DNA of 11,149 bases, taken from NCBI GenBank assembly GCA_020061125.1, contig JAGUYV010000071.1, positions 1 to 11,149 on the forward strand, in the 5' to 3' direction. Each line of letters begins with the position of its first letter. The first letter of the stretch is position 1. Of the stretch, positions 5,852 through 11,149 are shown one piece after another. Both the position numbers and the translations under genes were made by a program. The DNA is from a bacterium. Its GTDB lineage: Bacteria > UBP15 > UBA6099 > DSWB01. The notes below the pieces were generated by a model, which was not told the DNA's origin, did not search any database, and saw nothing but the letters and a program-made list of their open reading frames with translations.

Positions 5852-7858
5852 TCATTTGTCCTGAAACAGTTGCTTGAACCGCTCCATCTGGGATTTGGCG
5901 ATGTCCGCATACGCGCTCCGCGCCTCGTCCTTGACTTCGCCGGGGTCGTCGTATTCCACCAGCGATTCGATTTCCTTCAAAAACCGTGACGGCTTGCGGC
6001 GCACCATGTCGCCGAATTTTCGGCGCGCGCCGCACCAGGAAATGAAGAGCCGCTTCATGGCGCGCGTCATGCCCACATACATGAGGCGGCGTTCCTCCTG
6101 CACCTCCTCGTCCGTGTCCATGCTGCGGTCGTGAGGCAGAAATCCCTCTTCGCAGCCCACTACGAAAGCCACGGTGAACTCGAGGCCCTTGGCCGAGTGC
6201 AGAGTCATGAGCGCCACGGAATCCTCCTTGAGGTCGTCGTCGCTCTCGCGCTCGTCGGTGAGCAGGGCCGCATTTTCGAGGAATCCGGCCAGGGATGCGT
6301 CCCGATTCACGGACTCGTAATCGACCAGGGATGAAACCAGTTCGTGCATGTTTTCGAGGCGGCGGCGCGCGGCGTTCACATCGTCGGACGCCTTCTCGAG
6401 CACCGTTTTGAAATCGAGCTTTTCGATAAGCCAGCGCACGCTGTCCGCGATGGGCCGCCGTGACGACCGGTCCCGGAACTCATCCATGATGCGCGTGAAA
6501 AACTCCACGCCCGCGCGCGTGCGGTCCGGCAGTTGCGCGAGCAAACCGCCGTCGCGCAGAACGAATCCCGCGGGCTGGCCGTGGGCCATGGCGAAATCCA
6601 CGATGGCGTCCACGGATTTCTTGCCGATGCCGCGCGCGGGATAATTGATGATGCGGTCCAGGGCTGCGGCGTCCTGCGCATTCGCGGCGAAGCGCATATA
6701 AGCGAGCAGGTCCTTGATCTCCTTGCGCTCGTAGAATTTCGCCGCGCCCACGAGCACATACGCGATGCCGCGTGCGATGAGCGCTTCCTCGAAGATGCGG
6801 GACTGCGCGTTGGTGCGGAACAGCACTCCGAAGTCCGACAGGCGCAGGTGCGCCTTGTGCTTCTCGGAAATGATGCGGTCAATGACCGCGGCGGCTTCGT
6901 CCCGGTCTGAAGCGGCCGCGAGCACGCGCACGGCGAAGCCGGGGCCGAGAGCGGACACCAGCTTCTTGTCGCGGCGGCCGGTGTTGCGGCTGATGAGCAG
7001 GTTGGAGGCGTCCAGGATCTGCTGCGTGGAGCGGTAGTTGCGTTCGAGCTTCACGATGCGCGCGCCGGGAAACGCCTTTTCGAAGTTGCGGATATGGTCC
7101 ATGCTCGCGCCGCGCCAGCCGTAGATGCTCTGGTCCTCGTCGCCCACGGCGTAGATGTTCCGGTGCGCGCGCGCCAGCAGGAACAGCAGCTCGTACTGCA
7201 CATTGTTGATGTCCTGATACTCGTCCACCATGACGAAGCGGAACCGGTCCTGGTACTTGGCCAGGACTTCGGGGCGCTCGCGCAGCAGGCGCGCGGCGAA
7301 CGCGAGCAGGTCGTCGAAATCGAGCGCGTTGTTTTTTTGCAGCAGCGCGTTGTAGCGGTTGTATATGGCCAGGGTCTGGGGATCGTCGAAGGCGCGGTCC
7401 GCATCCCCTGTATTTTTGACGGTGCTGAAGCGGAACTGCAGGGGGCGCGGATCGTTGCGGCGCGGGTCCAGCCCGTGCTCGGCCATGGCGGTGCGGATCA
7501 GCGCGATCTGGTCGCCGGTGTCGAAGATGGAGAACTGGGGGTCGCGGCCCAGCGCGGCGATGTCCTCGCGCAGCATGCGCGCGCACAGGGAATGAATGGT
7601 GGACAGGGGGATGCGCGTGGCGGTGTCGCGGCCCACCAGCCCGGACACGCGCTCACGCATGCTGCGCGCGGCCTTGTTGGTGAAGGTGATGCCGAGAATG
7701 CTCTCTGGCGCGATGCCCGTTTCGAGCATGTGCGCGGTGCGGAATGCGATGGTGCGGGTCTTGCCCGTGCCCGCGCCCGCCACCACCAGCACGGGGCCTT
7801 CCACGGCCTTAACGGCGTCGCGCTGCGCCGGGTTCAGTTTCTTCCAGTGGATCGTCAT
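5852..7858 (-). CDS. Rep/UvrD/PcrA-type superfamily 1A DNA helicase
   Basis: The 668-residue product carries all SF1A motifs: Walker A AGAGTGKT (Lys33), motif Ia GITFTNKAA, Walker B VDEYQD (Asp212, Glu213), motif III GDEDQSIYGWRGA, motif IV LERNYRSTQQIL, motif V MTLHSAKGLEF (His554) and motif VI RRLMYVGMTRA (about 590-600). It is an ATP-driven 3'-5' translocase/helicase of the kind used in nucleotide-excision or mismatch repair and replication restart. At 668 residues it is nearer Rep (673) than UvrD (720), and it ends QMERFKQLFQDK without the C-terminal Tudor-like extension of PcrA/UvrD. The ATG at 7858 puts the LNPAQRDAV Q-motif at the usual distance from Walker A. No Shine-Dalgarno is visible: a terminator T-tract ends 2 bp before the ATG. 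The family call is secure; uvrD, pcrA or rep is not decided. Confidence 0.95.
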   Translation of the reverse strand: MTIHWKKLNPAQRDAVKAVEGPVLVVAGAGTGKTRTIAFRTAHMLETGIAPESILGITFTNKAARSMRERVSGLVGRDTATRIPLSTIHSLCARMLREDIAALGRDPQFSIFDTGDQIALIRTAMAEHGLDPRRNDPRPLQFRFSTVKNTGDADRAFDDPQTLAIYNRYNALLQKNNALDFDDLLAFAARLLRERPEVLAKYQDRFRFVMVDEYQDINNVQYELLFLLARAHRNIYAVGDEDQSIYGWRGASMDHIRNFEKAFPGARIVKLERNYRSTQQILDASNLLISRNTGRRDKKLVSALGPGFAVRVLAAASDRDEAAAVIDRIISEKHKAHLRLSDFGVLFRTNAQSRIFEEALIARGIAYVLVGAAKFYERKEIKDLLAYMRFAANAQDAAALDRIINYPARGIGKKSVDAIVDFAMAHGQPAGFVLRDGGLLAQLPDRTRAGVEFFTRIMDEFRDRSSRRPIADSVRWLIEKLDFKTVLEKASDDVNAARRRLENMHELVSSLVDYESVNRDASLAGFLENAALLTDERESDDDLKEDSVALMTLHSAKGLEFTVAFVVGCEEGFLPHDRSMDTDEEVQEERRLMYVGMTRAMKRLFISWCGARRKFGDMVRRKPSRFLKEIESLVEYDDPGEVKDEARSAYADIAKSQMERFKQLFQDK

Positions 7859-7860
7859 GG

Positions 7861-7890
7861 CAAAACAAAACCCGGAACCGGGGTTCCGGG
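7861..7890 (-). terminator. Intrinsic terminator after the exported 236-aa protein gene, abutting the helicase start
   Basis: Read on the minus strand, CCCGGAAC and GTTCCGGG (7871-7890) form an 8-bp GC-rich stem with a 4-base loop. A ninth pair is possible with a 2-base loop. The T-rich tail TTTTGTTTTG (7870 down to 7861) follows at once. This is a textbook Rho-independent terminator for the gene ending at 7958. Its tail ends only 2 bp before the helicase ATG. Confidence 0.82.
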
Positions 7891-7957
7891 CGGGGTCCTT
7901 CCTGACAGGGTTCAGAAACGCCGCAATCCCTTGCGGGCGCGGCGCGGATAAAAGGGC

Positions 7958-8668
7958 TTACTTGAGATCGCCGGTTTTGATTTCCTTGGCGTCGGCCAGG
8001 CCGTCCGAGGGAAGGCGGTACCATTTCAACCGCGTGCCGTCGTAGGGATCAAAAAGATAGTTCTGCGGGAAGAAAAGACCGGTCTCGGGATTCCACTTGA
8101 GTTCGCCCAGGGCGCCAAAGCTGATGCCCGCGATGTCGGTGATGGCGAAGCGCTGGGTCACATGGCGCTCGGGCTGCAGCAGGTCGTCCACCTCGGCGTA
8201 AATGTACTGGCCGAAGCAGTTGGAGAACCAGGCGTCCTTGAGTCCGATTTCGAGGCGCGTGTCCGGGTCGCCCTTGCCCTGGCCCGGCACGATGGCGGTG
8301 ACCACCATGTCCGATGCGGATTCCGGCAGGAACGGGGAGTAATCCGCGCCCTGGTCCACGAGCAGAATTTTCTCGATATCGTCGTACATGATGCGGATGC
8401 GCGTGCTGTCAATTTTCTGTTCCTGGATATCGGACACCAGGGAAAGCAGATCGCTGTTCTGCTGAAGCACATCCTTGGAAATCCAGCCCGTGGCGAAGGA
8501 TTGGGACAGGTCGCAGGTGTCGTTGTAGTTGCGGTTGAACTTGTGGACCTGGACGATGCCGCCTTTGCGCAACTCCACGAATCCGTCGCCGGCCAGGGGC
8601 GCGGCGGCATGCGCGGCCGCGGCCGCCAGGCCGAACACTGCCGTGAAAACCAGAATCAATCGCTTCAT
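7958..8668 (-). CDS. Unrecognised exported protein, 236 aa
   Basis: I do not recognise the family. The N-terminus MKRLILVF followed by an Ala-rich hydrophobic stretch to about residue 22 (AAAAAHAA) is a Sec signal peptide with an AxA-type cleavage site, so the mature protein of about 214 residues is periplasmic or secreted. It begins GDGFVELRKGGIVQVHKF and contains two cysteines in the mature part, one in NDTCDLSQ and one in SNCFGQY, which could form a disulfide. The composition is that of a soluble mixed alpha/beta or beta-rich protein, with many Asp residues and no transmembrane segment after the signal. A WNPETGLFFP stretch lies near the C-terminus. The start is certain because a perfect TAAGGAGG lies seven bases upstream. 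A strong terminator follows the stop by about 70 bp, so the mRNA probably ends there. Confidence 0.85.
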   Translation of the reverse strand: MKRLILVFTAVFGLAAAAAHAAAPLAGDGFVELRKGGIVQVHKFNRNYNDTCDLSQSFATGWISKDVLQQNSDLLSLVSDIQEQKIDSTRIRIMYDDIEKILLVDQGADYSPFLPESASDMVVTAIVPGQGKGDPDTRLEIGLKDAWFSNCFGQYIYAEVDDLLQPERHVTQRFAITDIAGISFGALGELKWNPETGLFFPQNYLFDPYDGTRLKWYRLPSDGLADAKEIKTGDLK

Positions 8669-8675
8669 GGTATCG

Positions 8676-8683
8676 CCTCCTTA
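8676..8683 (-). promoter_or_regulatory. Perfect Shine-Dalgarno for the exported 236-aa protein
   Basis: The minus strand reads TAAGGAGG, then seven bases, then ATG at 8668. This is the strongest ribosome binding site in the window and predicts efficient translation of this gene. Confidence 0.85.
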
Positions 8684-8719
8684 AAACATCCGCGCGGAAC
8701 GCCGGGCGCGGTATGCGAA

Positions 8720-8740
8720 CCCGGAACGGGCGGCTCCGGG
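8720..8740 (-). terminator. Possible weak terminator hairpin after the HNH gene
   Basis: Immediately after the HNH stop codon (8742-8744), CCCGGA and TCCGGG form a 6-bp stem with a 9-base loop. The sequence after it on the minus strand (TTCGCAT) is only slightly T-rich, so termination would be inefficient. The structure may instead leave the next gene partly co-transcribed. Confidence 0.25.
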
Positions 8741-8741
8741 G

Positions 8742-9260
8742 TCAAGACACTTGCGCGGGCTCGGGCGCGGCGTAGGGCACATACTTCTCCCACTCGGCCC
8801 GGAACGAATGGTTGAGCGACGGGGCCACATGCGGGATGCGCGGCTTGCGCGAGAGGCGCATGCCCGCCTGCTCGGGCGTCCTGTCGCCCTTGACGGTGTT
8901 GCACCGGCGGCACGCGGTCACCACATTCTCCCAGCAGGTTTCGCCGCCCGCGGCGCGCGGCGTCACATGGTCCAGGGTCAATTCCGAGGTCTTGTGCACA
9001 GCCCCGCAATACTGGCACTCGCACCGGTCCCGCAGGAACACATTCGAGCGCGAGAACGGCACCATGAGCCTGGGCTTGTTCACATAGTAGTTCATGCGAA
9101 TCACCGAGGGCATGGGTATTGAAGAGCGCGCGGACCTGATTCGGACCTCGCCGCACTCCTCCAGCATCTCGGCCTTGCCCGAGAACACCAAGCGAACCGC
9201 GCGCTGCCACCGCGTGACATTCAACATTTCGTAGCTTGCGTTGAGCACTAGGACATTCAC
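8742..9260 (-). CDS. HNH endonuclease family protein
   Basis: The 172-residue product begins (V/M)NVLVLNASYEMLNVTRWQRAV, the hallmark N-terminus of a widespread bacterial HNH family. A C-terminal HNH ββα-metal module follows: CQYCG (Cys82, Cys85), LDHVTPRAAGG with Asp97-His98, WENVVTACRRCN with Asn112, Cys117, Cys120 and Asn121, then KGDRTPEQAGMRL. The two CxxC pairs should bind a structural zinc, and the DH/N residues the catalytic metal for DNA cleavage. The family's biological role is poorly defined. I chose the GTG at 9260 because it matches the family's first residues and is preceded by GGTGAG. The frame is open back to a TTG at 9338, which would add 26 unconserved residues. The gene lies 104 bp after the TrpB2 stop, with a 7-bp hairpin between them. 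Confidence 0.87.
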   Translation of the reverse strand: MNVLVLNASYEMLNVTRWQRAVRLVFSGKAEMLEECGEVRIRSARSSIPMPSVIRMNYYVNKPRLMVPFSRSNVFLRDRCECQYCGAVHKTSELTLDHVTPRAAGGETCWENVVTACRRCNTVKGDRTPEQAGMRLSRKPRIPHVAPSLNHSFRAEWEKYVPYAAPEPAQVS

Positions 9261-9312
9261 GATGCTCTCACCCTGGGCGTATATGTTGAACTGCCGCTCT
9301 ATGCGCTTGAAC

Positions 9313-9332
9313 GCGGGAGAGCCGCCTCCCGC
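9313..9332 (-). other. Hairpin between the TrpB2 and HNH genes
   Basis: GCGGGAG (9313-9319) and CTCCCGC (9326-9332) form a perfect 7-bp stem with a 6-base loop, 33 bp after the TrpB2 stop. No T-tract follows on the minus strand (GTTCAAGCG), so it is not a clear intrinsic terminator. It may stabilise the 3' end of the TrpB2 message or be a leader structure of the HNH gene. Confidence 0.35.
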
Positions 9333-9364
9333 TGTCAAAGATCAAAACCGCTCCGGATACGCGG

Positions 9365-10660
9365 TCAGGACAAATCGCCGGCCAGATACGCGTCGTACGC
9401 GCTCATGTCGAAATGCCCATGTCCGGACAGACCGAACAGGATAGCCTTTTTCTCGCCGGTTTCCTTGCACTTGAGGGCCTCGACCACGGCGCCGTGCAGG
9501 GCGTGCGCGGATTCCGGGGCGATGATGATGCCCTCGGAGCGGGCGAACTTCATGGCGGACTCGAAGACCTCGAGCTGCTGATACGCAACGGCCTCAATGA
9601 CCTTGTTCTTGAGCAGCAGGCTGACCAGCGGGGCCGCGCCGTGGTAGCGAAGGCCGCCCGCGTGGATTCCCGGCGGCACGAAGTCGTGGCCGAGCGTGTA
9701 CATCATGAGCAGCGGGGTGAAGCCCGCCACATCGCCGAAATCGTAGTCATACGCGCCGGTGGTGAGCGTGGCGCAGGACTGCGGCTCCACGGCGATGATG
9801 CGGATGTTCTTGCCCTCGGCCTTGAGCGGCACGAACGGGAAAGACAGGCCCGCGAAGTTGCTGCCGCCGCCGTGACAGCCCACGATGATGTCCGGCAGCT
9901 TGCCGATCTTCTCGAACTGCTTGAGGCATTCCTGGCCGATCACGCTCTGGTGCAGGATCACATGGTTGAGCACGCTGCCCAGGGCGTACTTGGTGTCATC
10001 GCGCTTGACCGCATCTTCCACGGCCTCGCTGATGGCGATGCCCAGGCTGCCGGTGCTGCCGGGATCCTTTTCCAGGATCTTGCGGCCGGACTCGGTCAGT
10101 TCGCTGGGGCTGGCCACGACCTTCGCGCCCCAGGTCTCGATCATGGACTTGCGGTACGGCTTCTGCTGGAAGCTGACCTTGACCATGTAGACCATGCACT
10201 CGATGCCGAACATAGAGCAGGCATGGCTCAAGGCGCTGCCCCACTGTCCCGCGCCGGTTTCGGTTGCGATGCGTTTCACGCCCTCGCGCTTGTTGTAAAA
10301 GGCCTGCGCCACGGCGGTGTTGGGCTTGTGGCTTCCGGCCGGGCTGACGCCCTCGTATTTGTAATAGATCTCCGCGGGGGTATCGAGCAGCTTTTCGAGC
10401 GCCGTGGCGCGGAACATGGGCGTGGGCCGCCACATGGCGTAAATGTCCAGCACCTCTTCGGGAATATCCACCCAGCGCTCCTGGCATACTTCCTGTTCGA
10501 TCAGCCCCATGGGGAAGATGGGCGCGAGCGCGTCCGGGCCGACAGGCTCCCTGGTGGCCGGATGCAGCGGGGGCGGCAGCGGCTCCGGCAGATCCGGCGC
10601 CACATTGTACCACTTGCGCGGCAGATCTTTTTCGCTTAATAGGATTTTTCTTTCCGGCAT
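9365..10660 (-). CDS. trpB2: TrpB2-type tryptophan synthase beta subunit-like enzyme
   Basis: The 431-residue product is a fold-type II PLP enzyme of the TrpB2 clade, somewhat longer than ordinary TrpB (about 400). Lys112 in GSHKPNTA is the Schiff-base lysine, ETGAGQWG (134-141) has the Trp typical of TrpB2 where TrpB1 has His (GAGQHG), and GGGSN (264-268) binds the PLP phosphate. The long N-terminus with [18 protein letters not shown] is also typical of TrpB2. These enzymes condense indole with serine to give tryptophan, and are thought to act mainly in indole salvage or with special partners. No trpA or other trp gene is visible here. The ATG at 10660 has a good AGGAAGGG eight bases upstream. 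The gene is 32 bp downstream of a small unknown ORF in the same direction and is probably co-transcribed with it. Confidence 0.93.
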   Translation of the reverse strand: MPERKILLSEKDLPRKWYNVAPDLPEPLPPPLHPATREPVGPDALAPIFPMGLIEQEVCQERWVDIPEEVLDIYAMWRPTPMFRATALEKLLDTPAEIYYKYEGVSPAGSHKPNTAVAQAFYNKREGVKRIATETGAGQWGSALSHACSMFGIECMVYMVKVSFQQKPYRKSMIETWGAKVVASPSELTESGRKILEKDPGSTGSLGIAISEAVEDAVKRDDTKYALGSVLNHVILHQSVIGQECLKQFEKIGKLPDIIVGCHGGGSNFAGLSFPFVPLKAEGKNIRIIAVEPQSCATLTTGAYDYDFGDVAGFTPLLMMYTLGHDFVPPGIHAGGLRYHGAAPLVSLLLKNKVIEAVAYQQLEVFESAMKFARSEGIIIAPESAHALHGAVVEALKCKETGEKKAILFGLSGHGHFDMSAYDAYLAGDLS

Positions 10661-10668
10661 CGTTTTAT

Positions 10669-10676
10669 CCCTTCCT
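10669..10676 (-). promoter_or_regulatory. Strong ribosome binding site of trpB2
   Basis: The minus strand reads AGGAAGGG, with eight bases to the ATG at 10660. It fixes the start and lies in the short gap after the upstream small gene. Confidence 0.7.
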
Positions 10677-10692
10677 GTTCTGATATTGAGAA

Positions 10693-10974
10693 TCAGATAT
10701 CCTGATTTTTAACTTGTCCGAGTTCGCGGAAGCCCGGGAACCTCTGCTCCAGCATGGCCACGCGCCGGTCCACTTCTTCGAGTGCGATGCGCCCGCCCTG
10801 CAGGAGTTCATCCAGAACGCCGCGCTCGTGCAGAATGGTGACAATGGCCACGCAACGGGTCAGATACGAACCCTGATCCCCGCCCTCCACAAGCAGCATG
10901 CTTTCCTGTGCCCGGTTGTTTTCCTCGGTTGCCATTTGCTGGAATCCCGCTTCGCATTCTTGACTGCGGATCAC
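10693..10974 (-). CDS. Small unknown protein, 93 aa (or 80 aa from an internal ATG)
   Basis: I do not recognise a family. The product is hydrophilic and mainly helical in appearance, with a central stretch [44 protein letters not shown]... that looks like two or three helices; it has no signal peptide or clear transmembrane span. The GTG at 10974 overlaps the TGA of the upstream gene by 4 bp (GTGA), which suggests translational coupling. An internal ATG at 10935 gives an 80-residue form beginning [10 protein letters not shown], with only a weak GCGGGA ahead of it. The codon use of the first 13 codons matches the rest of the gene, so I slightly favour the GTG. It lies just upstream of trpB2 in the same direction, which hints at co-transcription but not at a shared function. 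Confidence 0.62.
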   Translation of the reverse strand: MIRSQECEAGFQQMATEENNRAQESMLLVEGGDQGSYLTRCVAIVTILHERGVLDELLQGGRIALEEVDRRVAMLEQRFPGFRELGQVKNQDI

Positions 10975-11147
10975 AGGCGCGCGGCCATGTCCGCGAGCGA
11001 CTGGGCCTCATCCTGTTTCTGGGCCTGGCGCGCGGCTTCGGCGTCGGCCTCGAGCGCGGCTTTGATTTTGGCCTTGAGGGACTCGAAGGCCGCGGCCAGA
11101 GCCTGGTCCGGCTGCGCGCCGTCCAAAGCAGGCTCGATCAGAGAGAA
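10971..11147 (-). CDS. C-terminal end of an unknown gene (5' truncated by the window edge)
   Basis: The reading frame is open from the right edge to a TGA at 10971-10973, giving the last 58 residues of a longer protein. The visible part (IEPALDGAQPDQALAAAF, then an Ala/Glu/Lys/Gln-rich stretch ending ADMAARL) is strongly helix-forming and possibly coiled-coil, with no catalytic motif. I cannot assign a function. Its stop overlaps the GTG of the next gene by 4 bp, which supports the frame and an operon arrangement. Confidence 0.6.
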   Translation of the reverse strand, partial: FSLIEPALDGAQPDQALAAAFESLKAKIKAALEADAEAARQAQKQDEAQSLADMAARL

Positions 11148-11149
11148 CG

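Noticed and set aside
5852-9260. Helicase plus HNH nuclease as a defence system
   Set aside because: The helicase has a standard Rep/UvrD layout and the HNH protein belongs to a widespread chromosomal family. They are separated by an exported protein and a strong terminator, so nothing in the sequence supports joint action.
9261-9338. Longer HNH protein starting at a TTG at 9338
   Set aside because: The added 26 residues span a hairpin and do not match the family, which starts at MNVLVLNASYE. The GTG at 9260 has a plausible ribosome binding site.
9310-9338. Perfect TTGACA on the minus strand (9338-9333) as a promoter for the HNH gene
   Set aside because: The position 17 bp downstream reads CGCGTT, nothing like TATAAT, and a GC hairpin fills the spacer.
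9413-10639. Open frame of 408 codons on the plus strand opposite trpB2
   Set aside because: It is a low-complexity Ala/Leu/Asp/His-rich product without a ribosome binding site, and trpB2 on the other strand is unmistakable.
1-11149. CRISPR arrays, tRNA or rRNA genes, insertion sequences, attachment sites
   Set aside because: I looked for spaced direct repeats, tRNA-like cloverleaf ends, transposase motifs and terminal inverted repeats and saw none. A covariance-model and repeat scan would be needed to exclude weak cases.

Overview
The window is a GC-rich bacterial chromosome segment with tightly packed genes: a plus-strand block (about 1-5833) that converges on a minus-strand block (about 5852-11149). 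The Shine-Dalgarno sites, Sec signal peptides and gene families (DUF362-type ferredoxin, phosphate acetyltransferase, TrpB2, Rep/UvrD-like helicase) suggest a Gram-negative bacterium, possibly anaerobic and of a Desulfobacterota-like or related lineage. There is no rRNA or phylogenetic marker here, so that placement is a guess.

Plus strand, in order: (1) the 3' end of a gene whose product ends in a double [4Fe-4S] ferredoxin domain, most like the C-terminus of DUF362 proteins; (2) a 140-bp leader with a short GC hairpin; (3) a phosphate acetyltransferase; (4) a secreted glycoside hydrolase family 5 enzyme of endoglycoceramidase type, whose ATG overlaps the phosphate acetyltransferase stop by 4 bp; (5) a secreted CocE/NonD-family serine hydrolase with a complete Ser-Asp-His triad; (6) a membrane-anchored six-bladed propeller of the serum paraoxonase (PON) family with the PON calcium and histidine residues conserved. 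Genes 4-6 form a run of exported hydrolases: a glycosidase, an acyl/amide esterase-like enzyme and a lactonase/arylesterase-like enzyme. This fits extracellular or periplasmic breakdown of a glycolipid or other acylated substrate, but joint function is inferred from proximity only.

Minus strand, in order of transcription: the 3' end of an unknown helical acidic protein; a small unknown protein whose GTG overlaps that stop; a TrpB2-type tryptophan synthase beta-like enzyme with a strong ribosome binding site; an HNH endonuclease of the MNVLVLNASYE type; an unrecognised exported 236-residue protein with a perfect Shine-Dalgarno; a strong intrinsic terminator; and a Rep/UvrD-type superfamily 1 helicase that starts only 2 bp beyond that terminator's T-tract.

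Most of the window is recognisable metabolism, export and DNA repair. No mobile element, CRISPR array, tRNA or rRNA was seen. The points most worth a second look are the clustered endoglycoceramidase/CocE/paraoxonase-like exported enzymes, the translational coupling of phosphate acetyltransferase to a secreted glycosidase, and the terminator sitting on the 5' end of a helicase gene that lacks a visible Shine-Dalgarno.
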